The notes: generated from the letters alone by a model not told the origin. Counted from the stretch's first letter, positions 16,993 to 27,966 are shown. The stretch: DNA of 64,000 nucleotides from Candidatus Methylomirabilota bacterium (GCA_036002485.1 DASYTI010000001.1:1-64000); one strand, 5' to 3'. Numbers and translations: made by a program.

Positions 16993-17913
16993 TCAGCAGC
17001 TCATCCTTTGTGTGGCCAGGCCCGTGAGCGGCGCCAATGTCTTGCCCTCGGCCCAGCAGCCCTCGATATAGCGTTCGATGCCCCGGAGATCGCGCCGCGC
17101 GCCGATGGCCGAGAAGCCCTCCGCCGCCATCAGCGAGGCCAGCGCCCCCGCCTGTTCCTCGCCGATCTCCATGACGAGCCAGCCGCCCGGCCGCAGAAAG
17201 GCCGGGGCTTCCGCGATGAGGCGCCGCAGGACGCGCATGCCATCCGGACCGCCGTCGAGGGCCAGGCGCGGCTCAAAGCGCGCCACCTCGGCGGGCAGCG
17301 AGGCGAGCGTCATGGCGGGCAGATAGGGCGGGTTGGCCACGACCATGTCCAGGCTGCCTCCGAGCCAGGCCAGCGGCCCGAAGAGATCGCCCGCGACAAG
17401 CCTCACGCGCGCTGCGAGCCCGAGCGTGCGCACATTGTCCGAGGCGACGGCGAGGGCGCCCAGGGACTGGTCCACGGCCAGGAGCTCGAGATCGGGACGT
17501 GCCGACGCCAGCGCGCAGGCGATGGCGCCACTGCCCGTCCCGACATCGGCCACGACCGCGCCGTGGTGACCGGTCAGCAGCTCGAGGGCCCGCTCCACGA
17601 GCCCTTCCGTCTCCGGACGCGGGATCAGCACGTCGGGCGTCACGGTCAGCCGCAGGCCCCGGAATTCCTCCCAGCCCAGGATGTACTGGATGGGCTCGTG
17701 CCTGGCGCGGCGGTCGAGCAGCTCACGGTAGCGGGCGACCGCCTCCGCGTCGACCGGCCGCCGCGGCTCGACATAGAGGGCGAGGCGGTCCGTGCCCATG
17801 ACGGCGGCCAGGAGCTCCTCCGCGTCGTGCCGCGCGCCGTCGAGGCCAGCCTCGCCTAGGCGCGCGGCGCCGAGGGCGAGAAGCGAGGCGATCGGGCTCG
17901 TGGCGCGGCTCAT
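16993..17913 (-). CDS. prmC: Peptide chain release factor N5-glutamine methyltransferase
   Basis: Methylates the glutamine of the GGQ motif of release factors with SAM. The 306-residue protein has an N-terminal helical domain (1-80), SAM loop [16 protein letters not shown] and the catalytic NPPYLP near residue 194. ATG 17913 overlaps the stop of prfA, its substrate gene, by 4 nt; the prfA-prmC pair is the standard arrangement. Confidence 0.95.
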   Translation of the reverse strand: MSRATSPIASLLALGAARLGEAGLDGARHDAEELLAAVMGTDRLALYVEPRRPVDAEAVARYRELLDRRARHEPIQYILGWEEFRGLRLTVTPDVLIPRPETEGLVERALELLTGHHGAVVADVGTGSGAIACALASARPDLELLAVDQSLGALAVASDNVRTLGLAARVRLVAGDLFGPLAWLGGSLDMVVANPPYLPAMTLASLPAEVARFEPRLALDGGPDGMRVLRRLIAEAPAFLRPGGWLVMEIGEEQAGALASLMAAEGFSAIGARRDLRGIERYIEGCWAEGKTLAPLTGLATQRMSC

Positions 17914-18977
17914 GACGGCTCGTGCAGCTTCTTACGCTGCTCCTCGGCGGCGAGGGCGTCGACGATCTCGTCGAGATCGCCCTCGAGGATCGCGGGCAGA
18001 CGATACAGGGTGAGGTTGATCCGATGGTCGGAGACCCGGCCCTGAGGGAAATTGTAGGTACGGATGCGCTCGCTGCGCTCCCCGGTTCCCACCTGGCTCC
18101 GGCGGTCGGCGGCGATGGCCGCGGCCTGCTCCTCCTGGGCGCGCTCGAGCAGCCGAGCCTTCAGCACCCGCATGGCCTTGGCTCGGTTCTTGATCTGAGA
18201 GCGCTCGTCCTGGCAAGTGACCACGAGTCCCGTGGGGATATGGGTGATCCGCACGGCGGAGTCGGTGGTGTTCACGCCTTGGCCGCCGGGCCCGGACGAA
18301 CGGTACACGTCGACGCGGATGTCCTTCTCTTCCACCTTGATGTCCACGTCCTCGGCTTCGGGGAGCACGGCCACCGTCACCGTGGAGGTATGGGTGCGCC
18401 CGCTCGACTCCGTCTCGGGCACCCGTTGCACGCGATGGACGCCTCGCTCGAACTTGAGCCGGCTCCACGCGCCCCGGCCCTGGATGAAGAGCACGATCTC
18501 CTTGAAGCCGCCCACCCCCGTTTCATGCTTGTCCATGAGCTCGACCTTCCACTTCTGACGCTCGGCGTACTTCGTGTACATCCGGGCCAGGTCGGCCGCG
18601 AAGAGACCGGCCTCGTCTCCGCCCGCTCCGGCACGGATCTCCACGAAGACGTTCCTGTCGTCGTTGGGATCCCTGGGAATGAGGAGGGCGCGAAGCTCCT
18701 CCTCGAGCTTGCCCTGGCGGGCCTCGAGGTCGCGCACCTCGGCCTGGGCGAGCTCACGCATCTCCCGGTCGGGCTCCTCGGCGGACATGCGGCGAGCCGA
18801 CTCGAGACCGCCCAGGAGCTGCTTGTAGTCCTCGAACGTCTGCACGACTAGGCTGAGCTCGGAGGCCGCCTTGGCGGTCTTGGCATACAGCGCGGGCTGG
18901 CCGAGCACCGCGGGGTCGGAGAGCGAGCCGTTCAGCTCGCGATACCGATCCTCGATCTGGCGGAGCTTGTCAAACAT
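17910..18977 (-). CDS. prfA: Peptide chain release factor 1
   Basis: Terminates translation at UAA and UAG. The 355-residue protein shows the GGQ hydrolysis motif in [16 protein letters not shown] near residue 230 and a P-X-T type codon-recognition tripeptide ([10 protein letters not shown]), which marks RF1 rather than RF2 (SPF). Sequence [20 protein letters not shown] is also RF1-like. No frameshift site, as expected. ATG at 18977. Confidence 0.95.
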   Translation of the reverse strand: MFDKLRQIEDRYRELNGSLSDPAVLGQPALYAKTAKAASELSLVVQTFEDYKQLLGGLESARRMSAEEPDREMRELAQAEVRDLEARQGKLEEELRALLIPRDPNDDRNVFVEIRAGAGGDEAGLFAADLARMYTKYAERQKWKVELMDKHETGVGGFKEIVLFIQGRGAWSRLKFERGVHRVQRVPETESSGRTHTSTVTVAVLPEAEDVDIKVEEKDIRVDVYRSSGPGGQGVNTTDSAVRITHIPTGLVVTCQDERSQIKNRAKAMRVLKARLLERAQEEQAAAIAADRRSQVGTGERSERIRTYNFPQGRVSDHRINLTLYRLPAILEGDLDEIVDALAAEEQRKKLHEPS

Positions 18978-19090
18978 CGCGGCCCCTTGCGGGGGAGTAG
19001 GCGGACGGCGAGGCCACCGCGCGCAGAGACGGAGACCGACGGCACTTCAGGACGGTGACAGGGTGGCGCGGCGCTCTGCCGAGCCGGTCC

Positions 19091-19306
19091 CTACCCCTCC
19101 GCGATCGGCTTCCTCTTGTACTTCCGCTGGAAGCGTTCGACGCGTCCGGCCGTGTCCAGGAACTTCTGCTTGCCCGTGAAGAAGGGATGGCACTTGGAGC
19201 ATACTTCCACCCGGATATGGGGCTGGGTGGAGCGGGTGTGAATGACCTCCCCGCAATTGCAGGTGATCGTGGTGTCCACGTATTCCGGATGAATGCCAGC
19301 CTTCAC
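19091..19306 (-). CDS. rpmE: 50S ribosomal protein L31, zinc-binding type
   Basis: Small protein of the ribosomal large subunit. The 71 residues carry four zinc-ligand cysteines (ITCNCGEVI and [14 protein letters not shown]), so this is the C+ form, and the family tail [11 protein letters not shown]. The start is GTG at 19306 with an ideal AGGAGG 6 nt upstream, which decides it. It stands between rho and prfA, a common order. Confidence 0.95.
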   Translation of the reverse strand: MKAGIHPEYVDTTITCNCGEVIHTRSTQPHIRVEVCSKCHPFFTGKQKFLDTAGRVERFQRKYKRKPIAEG

Positions 19307-19412
19307 GGCGCACCTCCTGATGATTGCGAATGAAGGCTAGATGTTACCAGCAGCCTACCAATACCGCAACAAATTGGGGATTTGGGTACTGGGCCGGGAT
19401 AGGGGGTGACCC

Positions 19413-20666
<1,254 letters not shown>

Positions 20667-20895
20667 CCTGTTGCCTCCTGCTCCACCGGAATCGGACGCG
20701 GCCGTTTCGGTGGCGTCAGACTTCTGCGGCGAGGGCCGTTTGGGACTACGCTGCGAGATGGCGATCTCCGGGGGGTTGAATGTGTACGGGGAACTTGGTT
20801 CGACTACGACCCTCAATCTCCCACAGGGCCGGCGATGATGTCAAACTTAAAAACTCCGCGCCATCGGCAAGCCCCGTGTCCGGCCGGACCCTCGC

Positions 20896-21981
20896 TCAGA
20901 GGCGCATCTCGATGATGGCCTTGCCGCGGATCTCCGTCAGCCATTCCTGGAGCCTCGTCTCGTACTTCTGCTTGTAGAGGATGTCGCGGATCTGGCTCCG
21001 GGCCTGGGCGAGCTGCTCGCCCGCGAGCGTCTCCTTCGAATCGAGCTCGAAGAGGTGATAGCCGACCTGGGACCGGAAGGGCGGCGAGTGCTCACCGGGC
21101 GAGAGCCTCAGGATGGCCGCCTCGATGTCCGCGGCCAGCTCGCCGCGCTTGAGCACGCCGAGCCGGCCGCCGTTCAGGGCCGTGCCCGTGTCCTCCGAGT
21201 ACTCGCGCGCGAGGTCGCCGAAGTCCTCCCCCCCGAGCACGCGGCTGTAGATCTCGTCGGCCCGACGCCGGGCCACCGTCCAGCCGTCCTCCCCCGAGCC
21301 CGCCCGGGGCACGAAGAGGATGTGCCGGGCCTCGAAGGACAGGCCCGTCTCGAGCTTCTCTCGATTGGTGATCAGGTAGCGGTCGATCTCCTCCTCGGTG
21401 ACGGACACGCGGAGGCCGACCTTGCGCCGGATCATGCGCTCGACGAGCAGCTGCTCGCGAACACGCTTCTTGATGGTGTCCATGTTCAGACCCTGGGCCT
21501 TGATCATCTCGTCGAGTTCCGCCTGGGTCTTGGCCCCGAGCCGCTTCTGGATCTCTCCGAGCCGCTCCGTCATCTCGGCGTCTTCGACGGTGATCTTCTC
21601 CCGCTCGGCCTGCTGGATCTGGAGCCGCTTCTCGATGATGCCGGAGAGGAGTCGCTCGCGAAGCTTCCCCCGCTCCTCGCCCTCGGGCGGTCGCGGCTGC
21701 TTGTTCTCATAGAGGTAGTAGGCCTCCGCCTCATCGAGCTCGTACAGGGTGACGGCGTCGCTGTTCACGACGCAGATGACCCGGTCCATGACCGCTTCGG
21801 CGTCCGGGGGCAGGGCCGGGCGCGAGAGGATGGGGGCCCGGACCTCGCTGGGAGGCGGGGAGGGCGGGATCGGCTCCGGCCCTTTGGACTTGCCGATGAG
21901 CGGCACCCACGACGGGACGGAGCAGCCCGCGAGGGCGGCGGCCACGCACCCGGCCAGGACGAGGCGGGACACCTGCCTCAC
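20896..21981 (-). CDS. SurA/PrsA-like peptidyl-prolyl isomerase lipoprotein
   Basis: Predicted envelope chaperone. The 361-residue protein begins with a lipoprotein signal; two lipobox candidates exist, VLAGC and ALAGC (Cys about 12 and 20), the second fitting better. A SurA-type N-terminal chaperone domain (about 65-205) is followed by a parvulin/PpiC domain (about 215-320: FEARHILFVP, FGDLAREYSEDTGTALNGG, GYHLFELD). It overlaps the mfd stop as ATGA, so it follows mfd in the same transcript. Outer-membrane protein folding is inference from the family. Confidence 0.85.
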   Translation of the reverse strand: MRQVSRLVLAGCVAAALAGCSVPSWVPLIGKSKGPEPIPPSPPPSEVRAPILSRPALPPDAEAVMDRVICVVNSDAVTLYELDEAEAYYLYENKQPRPPEGEERGKLRERLLSGIIEKRLQIQQAEREKITVEDAEMTERLGEIQKRLGAKTQAELDEMIKAQGLNMDTIKKRVREQLLVERMIRRKVGLRVSVTEEEIDRYLITNREKLETGLSFEARHILFVPRAGSGEDGWTVARRRADEIYSRVLGGEDFGDLAREYSEDTGTALNGGRLGVLKRGELAADIEAAILRLSPGEHSPPFRSQVGYHLFELDSKETLAGEQLAQARSQIRDILYKQKYETRLQEWLTEIRGKAIIEMRL

Positions 21982-24900
21982 GCGAGAGACTCCAGCAGCG
22001 AGCGCAGAGCATCCCGTACGGCGTCCCAGGGGCCCGGGGGAACGACCGCCTCGAGCATGAACTCCTTCCGCATGGTCACTCCGCTGCCGCGTCGCTCGAG
22101 CACGGTCAGGATACGCTCCGGAGCGACGGGAGTCGACGGGGCGAAGGTCAGGAGCGCCCGGCCGCCACCGGCTTCGAGGCGCTCGACGCCGAACCGCCGG
22201 CTGAGCACCCGCAACCCAACCACGTCGAGTAGCGCGACCACGGCGGGAGGCGGCGGGCCGAAGCGGTCCGCGAGCTCGGCCCGCAACTGGGCGATCTCGT
22301 CATCGCCTTCCACGTCCGCAAGTCGCTGGTAGATGGCGAGCCGCTGGTTGACTTCGGGAACGTAGCCGTCGGGCAGCAGCGCCTCCACCTCCACCGTGAT
22401 CACCGGGTCTACCGAGGCGGGGGCCGGCTCGCCTTTCAATTCTCTCACGGCTTCGGCCAGGAGCTTGGTGTAAAGATCGAACCCCACGGCCGCGATGTGT
22501 CCGTGCTGCTCGGCGCCGAGCAGATTGCCGGCGCCGCGGATCTCGAGATCGCGCATGGCGAGCTGGAAGCCCGCTCCGAGCTCCGTCATCTCCTCGATCA
22601 CGCGCAGGCGCCGCTGCGCGGTCTCGTCCAGGCTGCCCGCGGCGGGCACGAGGAGATAGGCAAAGGCCTGCTGGCGCTCTCGCCCCACGCGGCCCCGCAA
22701 CTGGTAGAGCTGAGCGAGACCGAAGCGGTCGGCGCGATTGATGATGATGGTGTTGGAGGCCGGGATATCGAGCCCCGACTCGACGATGGCGGTGGAGACG
22801 AGCACGTCGGCCTCACCGTCGACGAACTTGACCATGACCGCCTCGAGCTCGCGCTCTCCCATCTGACCGTGGCCCATGACCACCCTCGCCTGCGGGCAGA
22901 GCTGGCGCACGAAGGTGGTCATGGACGGCAGCGACTGGATCCGGTTGTGAACGAAGAAGACCTGGCCCCCGCGCTGCAGCTCGCGCTCGATGGCCTCCTT
23001 GATGACCTTCCGATCGAAACCGGTCACGATCGTTTCCACGGGCAGCCGGTCGAGCGGCGGGGTCTCGATCACCGAGAGATCGCGCGCTCCGGCCAGCGAC
23101 ATGTACAGGGTGCGCGGGATGGGGGTGGCGGTCAGGGTCAGCACGTCCACCGAGGTCCGGAGCTGCTTGATCCGCTCCTTGTGGGTGACCCCGAAGCGAT
23201 GCTCCTCGTCCACCACGAGGAGGCCGAGGTCGCGGAAGGCCACGTCCTTGGACAGAAGCCGATGCGTCCCGATGACGACGTCCACGGCGCCCGTCTTGAG
23301 CCCCGCCACCACCGCCTTCTGCTCCCTGGGGCTGCGGAAGCGGGAGAGCAGCTCCACGCGGGTCGGGAAGGGCGAGAAGCGATCGCTGAAGGTGTGGAAG
23401 TGCTGCTGGGCCAGCACCGTGGTCGGCACGAGGACGGCGACCTGCCGTCCGTCCGCCACCGCCTTGAAGGCCGCGCGCAGGGCCACTTCCGTCTTTCCGT
23501 AGCCGACATCTCCCGCCACCAGGCGGTCCATGGGACGCGGGCCTTCCATGTCCCGCTTGGTGTCCTCGATGGCCCGCAGCTGATCGCGCGTCTCCTCGAA
23601 TCGGAAGGCCGCCTCGAACTCCCGCTGCCAGGGCGTGTCTCCCGAGAAGATCCGCCGCTCGGCCACGGAGCGCGCGGCGTAGAGGCGGAGGAGCTGCTCG
23701 GCCATCTGGCGCACGGCGGCCCGCACGGACTCCTTGACGCGCTGCCAGGCCCCGCCGCCCATGCGGTCGAGCCGCGCGGCCACCGATGGCGCGCCCATGT
23801 ACTTGGAGATGAGGTCGAGGCGCTCGACGGGAAGATAGAGGCGACCGCCCTCGGCGTACTCGAGGAGAAGAAAATCCGCGTCACGGCCGTCCACGGACAT
23901 GGTGCGCAGGCCGTGGTAGCGGCCGATGCCGTGGGCCTCGTGGACCACCAGATCGCCCGGGTTGAGGTCGGTGAAGGCGGCGATGGCCGCCCCGCGCTGG
24001 AAGACCGGACGGCGCAGCCGGCGCCGGCGCGCGCCGAAGATGTCTTCCTCGGCGAGAAGCACGAGCCCGAGCGCGGGCAGATGGAAGCCCCCCGCGACGT
24101 CGCCCGTGATGACGCCGAGGCCCTCGCCGCTCCAGAGGGTGGCGCCGGGCCACGGCTCGAGATCGTGCTCCTGGAGGATGCCGCGACAGCGCGCCGCCTG
24201 GGCCTCGTCGTCCACGACCAGGCGCACGGCGAATCCCTCGGCGCGCCAGCTCCGGATCTCGGCCGCGAGGTCTTTGAAGCGGCCCTGGAAGCCGCCGACC
24301 GAGCGAGTGCCCATGGCCACCCGCGGCACCAGTCCCGCGCCCCGCTGAAGCAGCGGTAGCTCCAACCGCGAGAAGCCGGCGAGTGCCTGGGCCAGGGGCA
24401 CGGCCGAAGGCGCGTCCTCGGGCGGAGCCTCGAGGAGCGCGGGGTCGTCGAGGACGATGAGGGTCTCGCTCGGCAGCCAGGCCGGCAGGGTGTGATCGGC
24501 CCCCGCCAGGGGCAGCACCGTCACCTCGCCGAGCGTCTCCACGGACCGCTGCGTCGTCGGATCGAAGAGCCGCAGCGATTCGATCTCGTCGCCGAAGAAT
24601 TCGGCGCGCGCGGGCCGCTCATGGGCGGGCGAGAAGATGTCGACGATCCCGCCCCGGAGGCTCCACTGTCCAACCTCGACCACGGTGTCCACGCGCTCAT
24701 AGCCGCCCGTCTCGAGCGCGCGGAGAAGGCGGTCGCGCTCGAAGGTCGCCCCCACGGTCAGCGTGAAAGTCCGGGCGCGGAAAGTCTCCGGGGAAAGAAT
24801 CGGTGCTCCGAGGGCGGCCGGAGTGGTGACTACCACGGCGGCGCCCCCGGTCACGAGCGCGTGGCAGACCAGAGCGCGCTCGGCGACATGGTCGCGATGG

Positions 24901-25199
24901 CGGCCATGCCAGGCGCTGGGCTCGGCCGGCGGAAACTCCAGAACGGGGACGCTCGAGGAGTCGAGCGTGTCCCGGAAGAAGCGGACGTCCTCGGCGGCGC
25001 GGTGACGCTCGGCGGTGCCCGGCGAGAGGTACAGAAGGGGTCGCCCCGTGTCGCGCACGAGGGCCGCGACCACGAGGGCGCGGGAGGACCCCCACAGACC
25101 CTGGGCCTCGAGACGGACTACTCCCTGGGCGAGGGCCGTGGAGAGCTCTCCAAGCGCGGCCCACCGGAACAGTGTCGACTCCGACGCGGTCAGGCTCAT
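21978..25199 (-). CDS. mfd: Transcription-repair coupling factor
   Basis: Removes RNA polymerase stalled at DNA lesions and recruits UvrA. The 1073-residue protein has an N-terminal UvrB-like region, the CarD-like RNA-polymerase interaction domain (DLNPGDLVVHEAHGIGRYHG), a RecG-like helicase core with Walker A GDVGYGKTEVAL, VVDEEHRFGVTHKERIK and the QLRGRVGRERQQAFAYL motif, and the C-terminal TRCF domain (PDGYVPEVNQRLAIYQRLA). Length and order are normal. ATG at 25199. Confidence 0.96.
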   Translation of the reverse strand: MSLTASESTLFRWAALGELSTALAQGVVRLEAQGLWGSSRALVVAALVRDTGRPLLYLSPGTAERHRAAEDVRFFRDTLDSSSVPVLEFPPAEPSAWHGRHRDHVAERALVCHALVTGGAAVVVTTPAALGAPILSPETFRARTFTLTVGATFERDRLLRALETGGYERVDTVVEVGQWSLRGGIVDIFSPAHERPARAEFFGDEIESLRLFDPTTQRSVETLGEVTVLPLAGADHTLPAWLPSETLIVLDDPALLEAPPEDAPSAVPLAQALAGFSRLELPLLQRGAGLVPRVAMGTRSVGGFQGRFKDLAAEIRSWRAEGFAVRLVVDDEAQAARCRGILQEHDLEPWPGATLWSGEGLGVITGDVAGGFHLPALGLVLLAEEDIFGARRRRLRRPVFQRGAAIAAFTDLNPGDLVVHEAHGIGRYHGLRTMSVDGRDADFLLLEYAEGGRLYLPVERLDLISKYMGAPSVAARLDRMGGGAWQRVKESVRAAVRQMAEQLLRLYAARSVAERRIFSGDTPWQREFEAAFRFEETRDQLRAIEDTKRDMEGPRPMDRLVAGDVGYGKTEVALRAAFKAVADGRQVAVLVPTTVLAQQHFHTFSDRFSPFPTRVELLSRFRSPREQKAVVAGLKTGAVDVVIGTHRLLSKDVAFRDLGLLVVDEEHRFGVTHKERIKQLRTSVDVLTLTATPIPRTLYMSLAGARDLSVIETPPLDRLPVETIVTGFDRKVIKEAIERELQRGGQVFFVHNRIQSLPSMTTFVRQLCPQARVVMGHGQMGERELEAVMVKFVDGEADVLVSTAIVESGLDIPASNTIIINRADRFGLAQLYQLRGRVGRERQQAFAYLLVPAAGSLDETAQRRLRVIEEMTELGAGFQLAMRDLEIRGAGNLLGAEQHGHIAAVGFDLYTKLLAEAVRELKGEPAPASVDPVITVEVEALLPDGYVPEVNQRLAIYQRLADVEGDDEIAQLRAELADRFGPPPPAVVALLDVVGLRVLSRRFGVERLEAGGGRALLTFAPSTPVAPERILTVLERRGSGVTMRKEFMLEAVVPPGPWDAVRDALRSLLESLA

Positions 25200-25261
25200 G
25201 AACGAATGCTGCGTGACGCCACCCGGCAGCTTAGCACCCGCCCCCAGCCACGGGTGCAGTA

Positions 25262-25411
25262 GTTCGAGCTGAGACGGGGCCCGCAGTTCGAGCTGAGGGC
25301 TGAAGGCCCGAGCCGAGAGCTGAGTAAGTTCCGCAGGCGTGGCAGTTCGAGCTGAAGGGCGTAGCCCTGAGGCGAGGGCTGTGTGGGTCAGCGGCGAGGC
25401 GAGTGCTGAAT
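25262..25411. repeat. Dispersed repeat family, reverse-oriented cluster between rex and mfd
   Basis: Contains a fragment (25262-25284), a diverged unit (25286-25324), a clean short unit at 25345-25381 (GAGCTGA, hairpin AGGGC-GTA-GCCCT, GAGGCGAGGGCTG) and a final arm at 25389-25410. The last 75 bp match 57110-57183 at most positions. Confidence 0.92.
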
Positions 25412-25420
25412 TAAGTTCAC

Positions 25421-26074
25421 TTACGACTTGGGACCTTGCGACAGATAGAAGCTCAGGGTCTCGAGCTCGATGGACAGATCCACGCTCTTGAAACGTACGT
25501 CTTTGGGAGCCCGAATGCGCCCCGGGGCGAAGTTGAGGATGGCCTTGATCCCGGCGGCCACGAGCTTCTCGGTCACCGGCTGCGCCGACTCGGCGGGCAC
25601 GGCCACGATGGCGATCTGGAGATTGCGGCCCTTGACCTCGCGGGCGAGGTCACGCATGGGCAGGATGGGCACGCCGTCGGCCGACTTGCCGCTCTTGGCC
25701 GGATCATCGTCGAAGATGGCCGAGATGCGGAAGCCCTGGCGGGCAAAGCCCTTGTAGTGGAAAAGCGCCGAGCCCAGGTTGCCGAAGCCGACCAGGGCCA
25801 CCTTCCACTCGCGGTCCAGGCCCAGGATGCGCTGGAGCTCGGCCTTGAGCCCCGAGACGTAGTAGCCGATCCCGCGCACGCCGAACTCGCCGAAGTAGGC
25901 GAGGTCCTTCCGGACCTGCGCGGAGTTCAGGCTGAAGCGCTCGGCCAGCTCCTGAGACGAGATGGTCTTGACTCCGTCCTCTTCGAGCTGCAGGAGACAG
26001 CGCGTGTACACGGACAGGCGCCGGACCGTCATCTCCGGGATGCGGGGGATCTTGAACTGAGACCGTCGAGCCAT
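25421..26074 (-). CDS. rex: Redox-sensing transcriptional repressor Rex
   Basis: Senses the NADH/NAD+ ratio and represses respiratory and fermentative genes when NADH is low. The 217-residue protein has an N-terminal winged helix (about 10-80: IPEMTVRRLSVYTRCLLQL, ISSQELAERFSLNSAQVRKDLAYFGEFG in two parts) and a Rossmann domain with VGFGNLGSALFHY. It follows atpE at a 62-bp gap, so it is probably in the atp operon; a possible site lies at the atpZ start. Confidence 0.94.
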   Translation of the reverse strand: MARRSQFKIPRIPEMTVRRLSVYTRCLLQLEEDGVKTISSQELAERFSLNSAQVRKDLAYFGEFGVRGIGYYVSGLKAELQRILGLDREWKVALVGFGNLGSALFHYKGFARQGFRISAIFDDDPAKSGKSADGVPILPMRDLAREVKGRNLQIAIVAVPAESAQPVTEKLVAAGIKAILNFAPGRIRAPKDVRFKSVDLSIELETLSFYLSQGPKS

Positions 26075-26136
26075 CGCCGCGCGGCTTCGGGCGTCCCGGG
26101 GCGGCGCCCCGGGACGCTCCTAGACTCCGGCTGTCG

Positions 26137-26451
26137 TTACGACTTCACGAACAGCAAGATGACCGCGATGACGAACACGAACAGGACCAGCGACTCGATG
26201 AAGGCCAGGCCGAGCAGCATGGCGGTCTGGATGCGCACGATGGCACCGGGCTGACGCGCCATGGCGTCGACGGCCGAGCCCGCGGTGCGGCCCTGGGCCA
26301 GGCCGCAGAGGCCGGCGGCCAGGCCGAAGCCGATGCCCGCGGCCAGGACGGCGAAGGCCTTCGGGAGGTCGCCGGCGCCGGCCTCGGCCGCCCAGGCCAT
26401 CCCGGGCGCGGCGAGAAGCGCCATCAGAGTCAGAGTGACAGTGCGTCGCAC
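26137..26451 (-). CDS. atpE: ATP synthase F0 subunit c
   Basis: Forms the rotating membrane ring of F-ATP synthase. In 104 residues there is an N-terminal signal-like stretch (MRRTVTLTLMALLAAPGMAW) ahead of the two helices (about 31-58 and 75-101). Helix 1 has the GIGFGLAAG glycine motif and Gln53; the polar loop is ARQP; the ion carboxylate is Glu86 followed by Ser87. GTG start with AGGAG just upstream. The leader makes it longer than the usual 75-90 residues. Confidence 0.94.
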   Translation of the reverse strand: MRRTVTLTLMALLAAPGMAWAAEAGAGDLPKAFAVLAAGIGFGLAAGLCGLAQGRTAGSAVDAMARQPGAIVRIQTAMLLGLAFIESLVLFVFVIAVILLFVKS

Positions 26452-26481
26452 GGATCTCCTCCTTGTAGTGGTGGTTACCGC

Positions 26482-27237
26482 CTAGTGGTGTTCGGCTTCC
26501 TCGACGGCCGCGGCGATGTAGAGCATGGCCAGCTTGCAGAAGATGAAGGTCTGGATCAGGGCCACCAGGATCTTGAGGGGGAGCAGGAAGCCGACCACGA
26601 AGACGATCATGATCAGGGTGGCCGGCGCTCCGATCAGGATCCCCCCCAGGGAGCCGGACAGGGCCCAGCCAAGCATCCCGTCCAGGCCCATCATGAAGAA
26701 GAAGATCGCGAGAAGGATGTGGCCCGCCATCATGTTGCCGAAGAGGCGAAGGGACAGCGACAGCGGCCGCGCGCAGTGGCTGATGATCTCGATGACGAAC
26801 ATCAGCGGCTTGAGCAAGGTGGGCACGGGGCCCGCGAAGTGCTTGAGGTACGGGATGACCCCCTGCTTCCTCGCGCCGATCCAGTGATAGGTGAAGAACA
26901 CGATGAGCGCGCAGGCCGCGGTGGTATTGAGATTGGCGGTGGGCGCGACCAGCCCCGGCACCAGCCCCATCAGGTTCGAGGTCAGGATGAACAGACCCAG
27001 GGTGGCGATGAGGGGCAGATAGCGCCGGCCATCATGCCCGATCGTCTCGTCCAGCTCCTTGACGAACTGCTCGAGGATGACCTCCATCACGTTCTGCGTG
27101 CCGCTCGGCACCAGCTGGAGACGGCGCGTGGCTACCACCGCCACCACGACCAGCACCGCCATGACGATCCACATGTAGAGGACCTGGTCCGGAATGTGCG
27201 GGACGCGAAGGATGGGCGGATGCTCGATGAGCTCCAT
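26482..27237 (-). CDS. atpB: ATP synthase F0 subunit a
   Basis: Stator channel subunit for ion entry and exit. The 251-residue protein has five to six membrane helices and the essential Arg in LSLSLRLFGNMMAGH, followed by PATLIMIVFVVGFLLPLKILVALIQTFIF split over two segments. The remaining F0/F1 genes (b, delta, alpha, gamma, beta, epsilon) are not in this window, so the ATP synthase locus is split. Confidence 0.95.
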   Translation of the reverse strand: MELIEHPPILRVPHIPDQVLYMWIVMAVLVVVAVVATRRLQLVPSGTQNVMEVILEQFVKELDETIGHDGRRYLPLIATLGLFILTSNLMGLVPGLVAPTANLNTTAACALIVFFTYHWIGARKQGVIPYLKHFAGPVPTLLKPLMFVIEIISHCARPLSLSLRLFGNMMAGHILLAIFFFMMGLDGMLGWALSGSLGGILIGAPATLIMIVFVVGFLLPLKILVALIQTFIFCKLAMLYIAAAVEEAEHH

Positions 27238-27241
27238 GGTC

Positions 27242-27622
27242 CTAGCCGTCCTCGCGGGCGCTCAGCAGTCCCTGGGCCAGCAGCACGGGGGGCAGGGCGG
27301 CCAACCCGACACCCACGGCGACGGGATGAGCCCAGCCCTGCGCCACGAGGGCACCCAGGGCGCCGAAGGTGAAGAGCTGGCGCAGGCCGATGCGGCCGAC
27401 CCGGGCCAGACCAGCCTGCCCGTCGGCGACCAGGGCCACGGCCCGCCGAAGATCGCGGGCGAGCCAGCGAAAATTGATGATGCCGATGACGCCGCCTCCC
27501 GTCACGCCGGCCGCCGCCGGCATGCCGGCCAGCCACCAGGCGCCGGCGCTCAGGGCCGCCACCGTCCAGGCGCCCGCCCAGGTCACGCGAGTGGTGAGAT
27601 CAGGCATTGTCCCCGGAGTCAT
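27242..27622 (-). CDS. atpI: AtpI-like small membrane protein (ATP synthase subunit I family)
   Basis: A 126-residue hydrophobic protein with four predicted membrane helices (about 14-32, 36-53, 79-96, 101-119) and the basic motif NFRWLARDLRRAV, characteristic of the subunit I family that helps assemble the c-ring. Called by family pattern and by its place directly before atpB. Met at 27622 or 27607 may start; both overlap the atpZ end. Confidence 0.72.
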   Translation of the reverse strand: MTPGTMPDLTTRVTWAGAWTVAALSAGAWWLAGMPAAAGVTGGGVIGIINFRWLARDLRRAVALVADGQAGLARVGRIGLRQLFTFGALGALVAQGWAHPVAVGVGLAALPPVLLAQGLLSAREDG

Positions 27623-27842
27623 CCATTCGGCTCAGCTTCTTGATCGTGCGATAGAAGTTCACACCCGCTGCCGCGATGCCGAAACCCAGCCCGATCAACA
27701 CGAGCCATGGCTGCGTCCCCAGCCACCGGTCCGCGAAGTATCCGACGCCGAGCCCCACGGCGACACACGCGAACAGCATGGTCCCGAGATTGACGAGCTG
27801 CGCGGCTTGGCCACGTGGCGGCCGGTCACTTCCCGGAGCCAT
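27600..27842 (-). CDS. atpZ: AtpZ/AtpI-type small membrane protein
   Basis: An 80-residue protein with two membrane helices (about 18-37 and 45-63) and the family pattern GLGVGYFADRWLGTQPWLVLI and FYRTIKKL. Members of this group lie at the front of atp operons and have been proposed as Mg/Ca transporters or assembly factors with AtpI. It is the first gene of atpZ-atpI-atpB-atpE. The start ATG overlaps a possible Rex-like operator. Confidence 0.8.
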   Translation of the reverse strand: MAPGSDRPPRGQAAQLVNLGTMLFACVAVGLGVGYFADRWLGTQPWLVLIGLGFGIAAAGVNFYRTIKKLSRMDDSGDNA

Positions 27843-27858
27843 GTGAACAGGAACACTA
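27841..27858. promoter_or_regulatory. Possible Rex-type operator at the atpZ start
   Basis: On the minus strand TAGTGTTCCTGTTCACAT ends in the atpZ ATG. Its right half GTTCACA is perfect against the Rex consensus TTGTGAAC-n-GTTCACAA; the left half is weak (12 of 18 positions match overall). A TTGTGC box lies upstream at about the -35 distance. Weight comes from rex being in the same gene run. Confidence 0.35.
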
Positions 27859-27966
27859 TCACACCGCTATCGGCTGCACAAGCACACCCAAATGATTGAT
27901 ATCACGGGGGAAAGCGCCTAGCGAAACCTGTCGGTCACGCACAAAAACCCTCGCGGCGGCGGACGA

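Noticed and set aside
20667-20816. A 49-residue N-terminal extension of Rho
   Set aside because: Open frame, but low-complexity and preceding an ATG with an excellent AGGAGG; the shorter form has the normal Rho length.
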